Shown one piece after another: positions 32,754 through 44,605 of a DNA stretch of 64,000 nt. The stretch's first letter is position 1, and every line of letters starts with the position of its first letter. Source of the stretch: Bos javanicus (Eukaryota; Chordata; Mammalia; Artiodactyla; Bovidae); the NCBI RefSeq assembly GCF_032452875.1, contig NC_083876.1, positions 3,782,001-3,846,000 on the forward strand, written 5' to 3'. The position numbers and the translations under genes are program-made. The notes under the pieces are model-generated. The model saw only the letters and a list, made by a program, of their open reading frames with translations. It was not told where the DNA came from and searched no databases.

Positions 32754-33430
32754 TTTATTTGTATATTAATAAATTCCATATGGGAAGGCTACATTTTTAC
32801 ATTTTAAATTATAGCTAGCTCATTAACTGAAAAATAATTAATATCTCTTTTAAACATATTTACATGGAAAATATACCTTAAATTCTTCTTGTCAGGGAAA
32901 TTGGTATTTTTCATGGCAATAATACTTATTTCTTTGCTTAATATTACTTAATGAAAGTAGGACTTTAATAAGTTTTCATATTGTACAAAACCTTATTTAT
33001 CATGTTGAGGAAGATAAAACTAATGGATCATATCCTTACATGTATTATAAAATGATTGGGGAAAATATTTAAAATAAGACTTTAAAGCAGTTTGCATTGG
33101 AATGGGGATACAGACTAGGCATAAAGTTAGATTTCAGAGAAGAAAAAAAAATAACCATAAGGAGTAAATTCAACTAAGATCAGATTTTGAAGTACTAGAG
33201 TAGGAGCTTATTTTAGAATGTCATTGAGCTATTTCATCCACTCTTGAGGAAGAGTTTGTTCTTATCTCCATGAGCTTCTTTGATGCCAGAAAGGACTGTC
33301 TATTACACTTGCATAATAATGTTGAAAGAACAAATATATAAATATTAAATATTAAGTACTAAAAATGAAAATATTAAAAATTAAATATTTTTTATAAAAT
33401 ATGTGTAACCATTAAGAACTATGCAACCAA
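32754..33430. other. Unassigned AT-rich sequence
   Basis: No gene or repeat family is recognised. AAATATT-type low-complexity sequence lies at 33330-33400. Confidence 0.4.
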
Positions 33431-34482
33431 GACTATACCCAAGCCTTTGACTGGGTCAACCACAACAAACTCTGGAAAATTCTGAAAGAGATGGGCATAC
33501 CAGACCACCTGACCTGCCTCTAGAGAAATCTGTATGCAGGTCAGGAAGAAACAGTTATAACTGGACATGGAACAACAGACTGGCTTCAGATAGGTAAAGG
33601 AGTACATCAAGGGTGTATATTGTCACCTTGCTTATTTAAATTATATGTAGAATACATCGTGAGAAATGCTGGGCTGAATGAAACACAAACTGGAATCAAG
33701 ATTGCCAGTAGAAATATAAATAACCTCAGATATGCAGATGACATCACCCTTATGGAGGAAAGTGAAGAAGAACTAAAGAACCTTTTGATGAAAGTGAAAA
33801 AGGAGATTGAAAAAGTTGGCTTAAAACATAACTCAGAAAACGAAGATCATGGCATCTGGTCCCATTACTTCAGGGCAAATAGATGGGGAAACAATGGAAA
33901 TGGTGTTTCCAAAATCACTGCAGATGATGACTGCTGCCATGAAATAAAGATGCTTGCTCCTTGGAAGAAAAGTTATGACCAGCCTAGACAGCATATTAAA
34001 AACAGAGACATTACTTTGCCAATTAAGGTCCATCTAGTCAAAGCTATGGTGTTACCAGTAGTCATGTATGGATGTGAGAGTTGGGTTAAAAAGAAAGCTG
34101 AGTGCCGAAGAACTGATGCTTTGAACTGTGGTGCTGGAGAAGACTCTTGAGAGTCCCTTCGACTGAAGATCCAACTAGTCCATTCTAAAGGAAATCATCC
34201 CTGAATATTCATTGGATGGACTAATGCTGAAGCTGAAGCTCCAATATTTTGTCCACCTGATGCAAAGAACTGAATCACTGAAAAGACCCTGATGCTGGGA
34301 AAGACTGAAGATTGGAGGAGAAGGGGATGACAAAGGATGAGATGATTGGATGGCATCACCAACTTAATGGGCATGAGTAAATTCTGGGGGTTGGCGATGG
34401 ATAGGGAGGCCTGGCGTGCTAAAGGCCATGGGGTTGCAAAGAGTCAGACATGACTGAGAGACTGAACTGAACTGAACTGAGC
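33431..34482 (+). mobile_element. BovB LINE, RT motif A to 3' end
   Basis: A sense copy of about 1.05 kb begins inside RT motif A (CCCAAGCCTTTGACTGGGTC) and ends with ACTGAACTGAACTGA. Frame 33620-34150 has the box RYADDITLMEESEEE, then breaks with frameshifts near 33840 and a loss of the DGETVETVSDF segment near 33900. An in-frame TAG follows DHLTCL near 33523. Confidence 0.94.
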
Positions 34483-35120
34483 CATCAAGAATATTATACT
34501 CTAAAATGGCATAAAAAGAGTTGCCAGTAACATACTTCTTTTTTATATTAATAGTCATTTCCTTCAGTAAAATATACCCATTTTAATGAGAAATTATTTA
34601 TTGACATTGTTATAAAAGTTCACACATATCATAGCTTAAAATATAAGCAGCAATGTACTCTGCTTCTTAGGAACAGAATGTCTAATTTATTCTAAAATGA
34701 TTGACATTAGTAATTGAAACAAATTAAAAGACATTTTCGTCTTTAAATGTCCTTGGCCGTATGGTTGTGGGGAAGTCAGACAAACATGATTGTCTGTTAC
34801 CTTTTCAAAAATATGAAAACAGTAGAGCACACATCTGATGTTGAAGGGGAAAAATGCATTTTCAATCAGTGTCTTGTAAAAGTAATTAGAAGTTCTGTCA
34901 GAGAAAACAAATCAATGAAAGCTGCATGTTATATCCTGTTTACAGCACCTGCTTCTCTGAGAACTTATCTCTATTTTTGCATCAGCAGAAAATTTGGAAA
35001 TAATAAATACAATTCAAAGAGGAAAGGCACTGATTTGTTTCTTAAATTTAAATACTCTTCAAAGTAAATTTTACATAGAACAAAAAAATGAATCATGATA
35101 GTTGAACTTGTATGGGTTAG
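34483..35120. other. Unassigned sequence left of the LTR
   Basis: The open frame 34747-35067 (106 codons) has no domain, repeat or start context I recognise; chance is the likeliest explanation. The rest is AT-rich. Confidence 0.4.
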
Positions 35121-35655
35121 TGTCACGGTCTTTGTAGACTGAGACCTGAGGACTGGAGTCGATGAGAAGAAGGGGGCAGGGGACCCAAATCTCGAGTGAA
35201 ACAAGGGTACTTTATTTGCAGAAGTGCATGCTTATATATCTTCAATAAAATGATTACTCAGCCATTAAAAAGAATGAAATTCCACCAGTTGCAACAAAAT
35301 AGATAGTCCTAAAAGGTCACTGAGCATTGGAGAAAGAAATGGCAACCCACTCCAGTGTTCTTTCCAGGAGAATCCCAGGGACAGGGGAGCCTTGTGGGCT
35401 GCTGTCTATGGGGTCGCACAGAGTCAGACATGACTGGTGCGACTTAGCAGCAGCAGCAGCAGCAAAAGTTCACTGAAGAGAGTCACTGAAGGGAATCCAA
35501 GCAGGTGCTCTTTCCCATAATCTCAGTCCTGAGAACTGCATGCAACTCTGCTCATTCCTGTTTTCCAGGAACTGATAAGGAACAGAGAGTCCTTGAGAAA
35601 TGGCACACAAAGGAAGAAAACATATTGGATCCCTTAAAGTTGAATGTCCCTGACA
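35121..35655 (-). mobile_element. Endogenous retrovirus 3' LTR, with inserts
   Basis: The 535-bp LTR (including a SINE) has inverted ends TGTCA...TGACA. On the minus strand it starts TGTCAGGGACATTC and ends CCGTGACA. A TATA-like GATATATAAG (plus 35231-35240) is followed about 15 bp later by the polyadenylation signal AATAAA (plus 35211-35216), so R would be short, as in betaretroviruses. Immediately outside its U3 end lies a purine tract, AAAAAGGGGGGAAT on the minus strand, the expected polypurine primer site, which identifies this as the 3' LTR. Bases 35251-35310 resemble an L1 3' UTR piece inserted in the LTR. Confidence 0.85.
35324..35463 (+). mobile_element. BOV-A SINE inside the LTR, with TSD
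   Basis: A sense BOV-A monomer (GGAGAAAGAAATGGCAACCC to GCGACTTAGCAGC) has a CAGCAG-repeat tail. The flanks AAAAGGTCACTGA (35311-35323) and AAAAGTTCACTGA (35464-35476) are a 13-bp TSD with one mismatch. Confidence 0.92.
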
Positions 35656-36867
35656 ATTCCCCCCTTTTTATTTTATCATAATTGGGGGTGACTGTAGATA
35701 CTTTTGTGAAAAAGGTCCTGACCAATTAAGTTTGTTTAGTTTGAACAATTTTAGTTGAAAGGCATCGATATACTACAAATATAATCACCAGGATAATTAT
35801 CAGCATTACAGTTCCAGATCCAATACTATGTGTAATTTTGTTTTGAGACCATCTTCGAGGGTCTAGCCCAGATAATCAATCAGCTAGCTGTTCAGCTAAG
35901 GTTTCCAAATTGTTGGAAGAGGATAGACTCTTAGAGAAGGTTTCAAAGATTTCTTTTTGCAACAATTGTACATTTAAGGAAGTGTTATTGTGTATATCTT
36001 GTGAATGAAATTTGATTTGTTCCCAATTGTAAGCACTATGGTTGAACCAAACAGAAGTGATAGAAAATTGAGAATTCCAATCACAATTTAATATTTGTTT
36101 TTGTAAATCTATTAATTGATCTCCAACCCATTGGATGGCTGTTTTTAATTTCTGAAGTTTATCCTGATTTTTTCCATCTATCTGAACCTGAGTGACCCAT
36201 ATAGTATGAGCATCTTTAGTCCAATTTTGAATAAAGTTCTGTTTTTGAATTGAAGTTTGTAAGGCAATGTCTGTGACAGCAGCAGTGGTGCAAATGGCTA
36301 TTCACCCCAAAATGATAAGAATTAACCATCCAGTGAATCGCTTAGATGGTCAGAGTAATTTAGTGAGTGACTGGGAGGCAAATCCTGCCATGGGACCCTC
36401 TTTCCAGGGTCTTTGGAGATCTACTGACAATGACAGACTATGTCAAGATTAAAGAATCAAAAAGGATTTGTTCTTTAGAGAAACAGAGGAATTAAGACAA
36501 GTATACAATTTGCAAGCTATACAACTCACAGAACGTAAAGTCTTATTACATTGTAAGTTTCCTGTGGCTATAACAAAAGGAAGGGGAACACAGCTTGTAT
36601 AAAATATGAATGATTATAATGGAAGGAGTAGTTACTATGACTATGACTGGTCCCTGCAAAATATCCAGTTCAAGTTCCAAGTTTTTCAGTATTTGTAACA
36701 AGTTTCCAGATGTCCCATTGTTCAGGCCCAAACCATCTATGGAGGACGATTTGAGGGCAAGGAGGTGCTCTTTCACCATCAAGCCAGCCAAGGAGTGCTT
36801 TGTAATGGAGGTGTTCCATTGAACTTTTGGTAATCTTCCATGTTATTTGAGCAACATAATCACATAT
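35656..36867 (-). pseudogene. Endogenous retroviral env 3' part, decayed
   Basis: This lies between the BovB at 36868 and the 3' LTR. Read on the minus strand, the end of the region codes a hydrophobic membrane-anchor stretch (plus 35766-35817) followed by a short basic tail and a stop, just before the purine tract; that is the layout of the retroviral transmembrane subunit. In-frame stops occur upstream, including one shortly before the anchor. No intact envelope protein is possible. The plus-strand frame 36267-36452 is a shadow. Confidence 0.65.
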
Positions 36868-38408
36868 CAGTTCAGTTCAGTTCAGTTCAGTCACTCAGTC
36901 ATGTTTAACTCTTTTCGATCCCATGAACTGCAGCATGCCAGGTCTCCCTGTACATCACCAACTCCTGGAGTTCACCCAAACTTTTGTCCATCGAGTCGGT
37001 GATGCCATCCAGCCATCTCATCCTCTGTCGTCCCCTTCTCCTACTGCCCACAATACCTCCCAGCATCACAGTCTTTTCCAATGAGTCAACTCTTCGCATG
37101 AGGTGGTCAAAGTACAGGAGTTTAAGTTTTAGCATCAGTCCTTCCAAAGAACATCCAGGACTGACCTCTTTAGAATGGATTGGTTGGATCTCCTTGCAGT
37201 CCAAGGGACTCTCAAGAGTGTTCTCCAAAACCACAGTTCAAAAGCATCAACTCTTTGGTGCTCAGATTTCTTCACAGTCCAACTCTCACATCCATACATG
37301 ATTACTGGAAAAAACATAGCCTTGACTAGACGGACATTTGTTGGCAAAGAAATGTCTCTGTTTTCAATATGCTATCTAAGTTGGTCATAACTTTCCTTCC
37401 AAGGAGTAAGCGTCTTTTAATTTCATGGCTGCAATCACCATCTGCAGTGATTTTGGAGCCCAAAAAGTAAAGTCTGACACTGTTTCCACTGCTTATCCAT
37501 CTATTTCCCATTAAGTGATGGGACCAGATGCCATGATCTTCATTTTCTGAATGTTGAGCTTTAAGCCAACATTTTCACTCTCCACTTTCAATTTCATCAA
37601 GAGGCTTTTTAGTCCCTCTTCACTTTCTGCTATGAGAGTGGTGTCATCTGCATATCTGAGGTTATTGATATTTCTCCTGGCAATCTTGATTCCAGCTTGT
37701 GTTTCTTCCAGCCCAGCATTTCTCATGATGTACACTGCATATAAGTTAAAAAAGCAGGGTGATAATAGACAGGCTTGACATACTCCTTTTCCTATTTGGA
37801 ACTTGTCTGTTGTTCCATGTCCAGTTCTAACTGTTGCTTCCTGACCTGCATACAGATTTCTCAAGAGGCAGGTCAGGTGGTCTGGTATTCCCATCTCTTT
37901 CAGAATTTTCCACAGTTTATTGTGATCCACACAGTGAAAGGTTTTGGCATAGTCAATAAAGCAGAAATAGATGTTTTTCTGGAACTCTATTGCTTTTTGG
38001 ATGATACAGCAGATGTTGACAATTTTATCTCTGGTTCCTCTGCCTTTTCTATATCCAGCTTGAACATCTGGAAGTTCATGGCTCACGTATTGCTGAAGCC
38101 TGGCTTGGAGAATTTTGAGCGTTACTTTACTAGTGTGTGAGATGAGTGCAATTGCGCAGTAGTTTGAGCATTCTTTGGCATTGCCTTTCTTAGGGATTGG
38201 GATGAAAACTGACTTTTTCCAGTCCTGTGGCCACTGCTGAGTTTTCCAAATTTGCTGGCATACTGAGTGCAGCACTTTCATAGCATCATCTTTTAGGATT
38301 TCAAATAGCTCAACTGGAATTCCATCACCTCCACTAGCTTTGTTTGTAGTGATGCTTTCTAAGGCCCACTTGACTTCACATTCCAGGAAGTCTGGCTCTA
38401 GGTGAGTG
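36868..38408 (-). mobile_element. BovB LINE inserted in the provirus
   Basis: An antisense copy of about 1.54 kb runs from (CTGAA)n repeats at 36869-36893 to the linker segment before the RT. ATCACATAT flanks it at 36859-36867 and 38409-38417, a 9-bp repeat that may include microhomology with BovB's own GATCACA. The provirus continues on both sides. Confidence 0.94.
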
Positions 38409-38413
38409 ATCAC
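37511..38413 (-). pseudogene. BovB RT, longest open frame in the window
   Basis: 300 residues cover the complete RT core without a stop: KASGGDGIPVELFEILKDD near residue 30, DWKKSVFIPIPKKGNAKECS near 70, HELPDVQAGYRKGRGTRD near 115, motif A FCFIDYAKTFHCVDHNKLW near 155, the LRNLYAGQEATVRTG block and the box RYADDTTLIAESE near 255. The catalytic Asp residues of motif A (FID) and YADD are present, but the second Asp of the AKAFD signature is His. The remaining C-terminus is out of frame at about 37510, and the endonuclease is absent. Confidence 0.9.
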
Positions 38414-38417
38414 ATAT

Positions 38418-38908
38418 AGTATTATTCATATAATCAGAGAAGTTAGATAGCCACATACCATGGGGTCCCCAATCAACAATGGTGTAACTGGCCATAAACA
38501 TTAATTTCCCTGCTTTAGCTTGATATCTATCCCAATAAACAGGAATATATTTAAACTTCTTATAAGTAAATCCTTACATTCCAATTTTTGTCCTTTTCCT
38601 AGAGTTTTGGTAGTATTGACCTGGTTTTCATAAAAGGACAGGGCAATAAACAGTCCAAGCAATGTGCGCAAGTTATTTTTTGGGGCAGGACAAAAGCCCA
38701 TGTTTGTCAGCTAACATTAATACATAATTCTGCTGGGCCCATGCATAAAGGAAGGGTTTCATGGCCTAGAGAAATGTTAATTAGTCTTCCTTCTTCCTAG
38801 GGATTAGAGGGCCTTCCAAGCCCCAAGGATGAGGCATATGTACTGAGTCATTAGTGGATATGATCAGTTCTATATCTGTCCATTCAATAACCTGCAATAA
38901 AGGGGGGG
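38418..38908 (-). pseudogene. Endogenous retroviral env, upstream part
   Basis: This non-LINE island lies between two BovB insertions and is consistent with the surface-subunit part of the same provirus. I cannot point to a clean motif; the minus frame 38701-38501 is the longest piece. Assignment is by position and base composition matching the flanking proviral pieces. Confidence 0.5.
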
Positions 38909-41271
38909 ATGCAAAAGTAGGAAGTCAAGAAGCACCTGGAGTAACAGGCAAATTTGGCCTTGGAATATGGAATGAAGCAGGCCAAAGACTAATAGAGTTT
39001 TGCCAAGAAAATGCACTGGTCATAGCAAACACCCTCTTCCAACAACACAAGAGAAGACTCTACACATGGACATCACAATATGGTCAACACCGAAATCAGA
39101 TTGATTGTATTTTTTGCAGCCAAAGATGGAGAAGCTCTATACAGTCAATAAAAACATGACCAGGACCTGACTGTGGCTCAGATCATGAACTCCTTATTGC
39201 CAAATCCAGACTTAAATTGAATAAAGTAGGGAAAACCACTAGACCATTCAGATATGACCTAAATCAAATCTCTTATGATTATACAGTGGAAGTGATAAAT
39301 AGATTTAAGGGAGTAGATCTGACAGATAGAATGGCTAATGATCTATGGACTGAGGTTCATGACATTGTACAGGAGACAGGGATCAAGACCATCCCCATGG
39401 AAAATAAGTGCAAAAAAAGCAAAATGACTGTCTGGGAAGGCCTTACAAATAGCTGTGAAAAGAAGAAAGGGGAAAGGAAAGGAGAAAAGGAAGGATATAC
39501 ACATCTGAATGCAGAGTTCCAAAGAATAGCAAGAAGAGATAAGAAAGCCTTCCTCAGTGACCAGTGCAAAGAAATAGAGGAAAACAACAGAATGGGAAAG
39601 ACTAGAGATATCTTCAGGAAAATTAGAGATACCAAGAGAACATTTCATGCAAAGATGGGTTCGATAAAGGATAGAAGTGGTATGGACCTAACAGAAGCAA
39701 AAGGCATTAAGAAGATGTGGCAAGAATACACAGAAGAACTGTAAAAAAGATCTTCATGACCCACATAATCATGATGGTGTGATCACTTACCTAGAGCCAG
39801 ACATCCTGGAATGTGAAGTCAAGTGGGCCTTAGAAAGCATCACTACAAACAAAGCTAGTGGAGGTGATGGAATTCCAGTTGAGCTGTTTGAAATCCTGAA
39901 AGATGATGCTGTGAAAGTGCTGCACTCAATTTGCCAGCAAATTTGGAAAACTCAGCAGTGGCCACAGCACTGGAAAAAGTCAGTTTTCATTCCAATCCCA
40001 AAGAAATGCAATGCCAAAGAATGCTCAAACTACTGCACAATTGCACTCATCTCACACGCTAGTAAAGTAATGCTCAAAATTCTCCAACCCAGGCTTCAGC
40101 AATATGTGAACCATGAACTTCCAGATGTTCAAGCTGGTTTTAGAAAAGGCAGAGCAACCAGAAATGAAATTGCCAACATCTGCTGGATTATTGAAAAAGC
40201 AAAATAGTTCCAAAAAAACATCTGTTTCTGCTTTATTGACTATGCCAAAGCCTTTGTTTGGATCACAATAAACTGTGGAAAATTCTGAAAGGGATGGGAA
40301 TACCAGACAACCTGACCTGCCTCTCGAGAAATTTGTATGTAGGTCAGGAAGCAACAGTTAGAACTGGACATGGAACAACAGACAGGTTCCAAATAGGAAA
40401 AGGCATATGTTAGGTTGTATATTTTCACCCTGCCTATTTAACTTCTATGCAGAGTACATAATGAGAAACACTGGGCTGGAAGAAGCACAAGCTGGAATCA
40501 AGATTGCTGGAGAAATATCAATAACCTGAGATACATAGATGACACCACCCTTATGGCAGAAAGTGAAGAGGAACTAAAATGCCCATTGAAAGAGGAGAGT
40601 GAAAAAGTTGGCTTAGAGCTCAACATTCAGAAAACAAAGATCATGGCATCTGGTCCCATTGATTCATGGGAAATAGATGGGGAAACAGTCAGACATTATT
40701 TTTTAGGGCTCCAAAATCACTGCAGATAGTGATTGCAGCCATGAAATTAAAATACGCTTACTCCTTGGAAGGTAAGTTATGACCAATTTAGGTAGCATAT
40801 TGAAAAGCAGAGACATTACTTTGCCAATAAAGGTTCATCTAGTCAAGGCTATGGTTTTTCCTGTGGTCATGTATGGATGTGAGAGTTGGACTGTGGAGAA
40901 AAATGAGCACTGAAGAATCAATGCTTTTGAACTGTGGTTTTGGAGAAGACTCTTGAGAGTCCATTCTGAAGGAGATCAGCCCTGGGATTACTTTGGAAGG
41001 AATGATTGCAAGGCTGAAAGTCCAGGACTTTGGCCACCTCACGGGATGAGTTGACTCATTGGAAAAGACTCTGATGGTGAGAGGGATTGGGGGCAGGAGG
41101 AGAAAGGGAAGACAGAGGATGAGATGGCTGGATTTCATCACTGACTCGATGGACGTGAGTCTGAGTGAACTCCAGGAGTTGGTGATGGACAGGGAGGTCT
41201 GGCGTGCTGCAATTCATGGAGTCGCAAAGAGTCAGACACGACTGAGTGACTGAACTGAACTGAACCGAACT
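38909..41271 (+). mobile_element. BovB LINE, endonuclease C-terminus to 3' end
   Basis: A sense copy of about 2.36 kb starts at ATGCAAAAGTAGGAAGTCAA and ends ACTGAACCGAACTGA. Frame 38854-39159 gives the end of the endonuclease (RLYTWTSQYGQHRNQIDCIF, SQRWRSSIQSIKT), 39217-39744 the linker, and 39779-40207 the RT start. Multiple breaks follow: a stop at 40207, a deletion at motif A near 40255, and YIDD instead of YADD near 40530. It is inserted in the provirus, in the opposite orientation. Confidence 0.95.
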
Positions 41272-41489
41272 GAGGTATATAAACCCAATAAGTATTATTA
41301 ATCAAGTCAGCCTAAGAGGGGGAAGAAAAAGCAAGCAAAGCAAGCATAGCGACAAAAATATTTTCAGGAATCTGAGGCATTCCCTTTTGAGAAAACAGAT
41401 TTTCAGCATGATTAGTATAGGTTTTTATCTGTCCCCCCATAGGGAGATCATAAGGTCGATGACATCGAGTGTGGCCTCTCTTGGAAATT
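41272..41489 (-). pseudogene. Endogenous retroviral pol/env junction remnant
   Basis: This short proviral island lies between a BovB 3' end and an L1 tail. By position it should span the integrase end and env start. No clear motif is visible. Confidence 0.45.
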
Positions 41490-41737
41490 TTTATTTTTTT
41501 TTTTTTTTTAAATTTTATTTTATTTTTAAACTTTACATAATTATATTAGTTTTGCCAAATATCAAAATGAATCCATCACAGGTATACATGTGCTCCCCAT
41601 GCTGAACCCTCCTCCCTCCTCCCTCCCCATACCATCCCTCTGGGTCGTCCCAGTGCACTAGCCCCAGGCATCCAGTATCGTGCATTGAACCTGGACTGGC
41701 ATCTCGTTTCATACATGATATTTTACATGTTTCAAAG
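41490..41737 (-). mobile_element. L1 3' end inserted in the provirus
   Basis: An antisense L1 tail (a long T-run at 41497-41510) and 3' UTR end at GATATTTTACATGTTTCAAA. About 250 bp; it interrupts the pol region near the end of integrase. Confidence 0.94.
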
Positions 41738-42036
41738 CCGCCATGGTTTGTACTGGAATTTCTTCCTCCTGGTGATTTTGTCATTTCTTCTCTATCTCGA
41801 ATGCCGGTGGCTCCTCTGGGGTGGATCTTCCAAAGAGGGAGCCAACTCATTTCGTTAGATCCCTCTGGAGAAATACAAGTATACCCCTTTCCCTGTAATA
41901 TTAATTTTCCAGATTTCCATTGTTTGGTCAACCTGTCTTGATACTAAATGGACATAGGAAGAAAGGTATCCTTCAATGTCTTGAAATGTTTTTCTACTTT
42001 TGTCAAAATATCTCCTTATGGTAAGTTTAAAAAAAT

Positions 42037-42321
42037 TTAAAGAAATAAAGCTGTATTAACAATAGTAATAAGATTAAAGAATATATTGTGTTGGAATCTA
42101 GTAAAGTCTGCTCTGGATAAGGAAGATAGAAGTGTTCTTGTGTATTTCCCCTTTTTTATTTGTAATTTCAGTGTGTGATGTGCTCGTCCAACTATGTCCT
42201 GTTTTTGTGGATTATAAGGAATGCCTCTAATGTTTAATAGAGAATGAATGTAAATTTTGTTTGAATTGCCTAGAAATATAGGCAGGGCCACTGTCTGTTT
42301 TATAGAACTAGGTGTTCCCAT
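42037..42321 (-). pseudogene. ERV integrase core, C-terminal half
   Basis: This frame carries GIPYNPQ...IVGRAHHTLK. The family has Glu in place of this Gly (VERAH-type motif). The codon GGA at plus 42187-42189 (TCC) replaces the catalytic Glu, so a second triad residue is lost. A frame change near 42330-42370 separates it from the preceding frame. Confidence 0.8.
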
Positions 42322-42372
42322 TACTGTAAAGCAAGTTAACAGGTGGGTTATAACATGTTGTGTAGTTTCACA

Positions 42373-43284
42373 TCAGAGAGGTGTGGCACATATAAAAGAA
42401 GAATTTGTATCGATTGAGCCATGTAAGAAGGAAAAGGGAGAAAGTTCAGGGCAATGAGTTACATTCATTTGCCATAGTTCATTGGGTTGTAATCCTCGAG
42501 GATTGATATTTTGTGTAATGGGTTGAAGATGTAGGGGCCTACAAGTAAAGCAATTATTAATGATTTCTTTAGCATGTTGGTATGGAATTTTCCAAATTTG
42601 ATATAATGAGCCAGCATTATTGTGTAATAGAGCATGTTGCTCTTCACGAGTAGCAAAAGAGGTAAGTTTATCAGCTTGTTCATTGCTATGAGCCATAGGG
42701 CCAGGAAGACAAGAATGTGCTTGAATATGGGTAATATAAATGGGGGGAGTGTGGTTCTTAACAATAGATTGTAGTTCAAGAAAAAGTTGTTGGATAATAG
42801 ATTGATTAGAATTTAGGGTAGAAGTTTCTATATTTCTTAATACAAAAACTGAATATAAAGAGTCAGAAACTATATTAATAGGATAAGAATGTACGTGAAT
42901 AAACTGAATGAGAGCATATAATTCGTTTTGTTGAGCAGAATGAAATTTTGTATAAAAGACTTTATATTCTTTGAGAGACCAGAATGAGGCTTTGGCGTTT
43001 TTAGTCCCATCTATATAGAAAACATCAGTTTCAGGTATAGGTTGTAATGTGACAATGTGAGCGATAATACATTCAGTGTTTCTGAAGAAATTCCAAAGTT
43101 TGTGAGAAGGATAATGAAATGAAATTTCTCCAAAATATTTCAGAAAGGCTATTTGAAAATCTGTGGAAGTTTGCAATGCATTCTCGAATTGAGATTTATT
43201 AATAGGAACTACAATTCTAGGAGGATCAGAGCCAATAAGAGACTTAGCTCTATTTTTCCCATTGATAATGATTAGAGCAATCAA
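42373..43284 (-). pseudogene. ERV RNase H and integrase N-terminal region
   Basis: This 303-residue open frame has RNase H acidic residues in the expected context: Asp92 in YIDG, Glu121 in QNELYAL, Asp141 in IVSDSLY and Asp205 in NEQAD. The integrase zinc motif H217-x3-H221-x23-C245-x2-C248 follows. At residue 274 the conserved WQMDVTH-type motif has Asn (plus 42463-42465), removing the first acidic residue of the integrase D,D-E triad. It is a relic; the frame has no valid start and breaks at 42373. Confidence 0.85.
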
Positions 43285-43711
43285 ATCAAGATAGGGTGTA
43301 AGTGACCTTGTCCCTCTAAAATGGGTATAGATCCATTCTGTTGGGTATTCTTGTTGGGTAAGAAATCATGTGGGAGAATGGAGAGAGGGGAGTATAAATA
43401 ACTCTAGAGGTAAATCAAATCTAATACAAGTAAGAAACTGTTTTTGCAATTTATTTTGTATTAAACGGAGTTTTTCTCCCGCCTCTTATGAAAGTGAACA
43501 AGGGCTATTTAAATAAGGATCTCTTTTTAAAGTGTTAAATAAATTAGTCAGTTGATAATTTGTAATGTCTAAAGAGGGTCTAATCCAATTTATATTGCCT
43601 AAAAGTTTTTGAAAACCATTCAAGGTTGATAATTTATTAACATGAATCTGTGTTACTTGGGGAGTAATATGTTGTCTATTAAAAACAAATCTTAAGAAAT
43701 AGTAAAGTGTA

Positions 43712-44543
43712 GGAAGCATAAGCTGGAATCAAGATTGCCAGGAGAAATATCAATAACCTGAGATCTGCAGATGACAGCACCCTTATGGCAGAAAGTGAAG
43801 AGGAACTAAAAAGCCTCTTGATGAAAGTGAAAGAGGAGAGTGAAAACATTAGCTTAAAGCTCAACATTCAGAAAACAAAGATCATGGCATCTGGTCCCAC
43901 CACTTCATGGGAAATAGATGGGGAAACAGCGGAAACAGTGTCAGACTTTATTTTTTGGGGCTCCAAAATCACTGCAGATGGTGATTGCAGCCATGAAATT
44001 AAAAGAGGCTTACTCCTTGGAAGGAAAATTATGACCAACCTAGATAGCATATTCAAAAGCAGAGACATTACTTTGCCAACAAAGGTCCGTCTGGTCAAGG
44101 CTATGGTTTTTCCAGTGGTCATGTATGGATGTGAGAGTTGGACTGTGAAGAAAGCTAAGTGCCGAAGAATTGCTTTTGAACTGTGGTGTTTGAGAAGACC
44201 CTTGAGAGTCCCTTGGACTGCAAGGAGATCTAACCAGTCCATTGTGAAGGAGATCAGTCCTGGGATTTCTTTGGAAGGAATGATGCTAAAGCTGAAACTC
44301 CAGTACTTTGTCCACCTCATGCGAAGAGTTGACTCATTGGAAAAGACTCTGATTCTGGGAGGGATTGGGGGCAGGAGGAGAAGGGGACGACAGAGGATGA
44401 GATGGCTGGATGGCATCACTGACTCGATGGACGTGAGTCTGAGTGAACTCCGGGAGTTGGTGATGGACACGGAGCCCTGGCATGCTCCGATTCATGGGGT
44501 TGCAAAGAGTCAGACACGACTGTGCGACTGAACTGAACTGAAG
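43712..44543 (+). mobile_element. BovB LINE, catalytic box to 3' end
   Basis: A sense copy of about 830 bp starts at AAGCATAAGCTGGAATCAAG and ends ACTGAACTGAAGG. The RT box reads RSADDSTL: Tyr of YADD is Ser (TCT at about 43765). Frame 43785-44531 (248 residues) is a long open stretch of the C-terminal region, including LVKAMVFPVVMYGCESWTVK. The equally long minus frame 44470-43868 is its shadow. Confidence 0.95.
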
Positions 44544-44605
44544 GATTTGTTTCTGTGGAAATCAATTGGTTACTAAGCATGAACCTTTTGGATCGTTTTT
44601 TGAGA

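Larger units (their letters stand above)
41738..43711 (-). mobile_element. Endogenous retrovirus internal region, pol 3' half
   Basis: From right to left on the minus strand come: RT thumb/connection (frame 43719-43486, with FQKLLGNINWIRPSL), RNase H, integrase zinc domain, integrase core and integrase C-terminal domain (GKGYTCISPEG...KIHPRG near 41870). The order and wording fit a betaretrovirus-like class II ERV. It is joined to the env pieces and 3' LTR to the left; the 5' part is missing at the BovB junction at 43712. Confidence 0.85.

Noticed and set aside
34747..35067. 106-codon frame in otherwise unannotated sequence
   Set aside because: No domain, no repeat match, no splice or promoter context; length is compatible with chance in this much sequence.
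43868..44470. 200-codon minus-strand open frame
   Set aside because: It is the antisense of the BovB C-terminal coding region at 43712-44543; the same shadow text recurs at every BovB copy.
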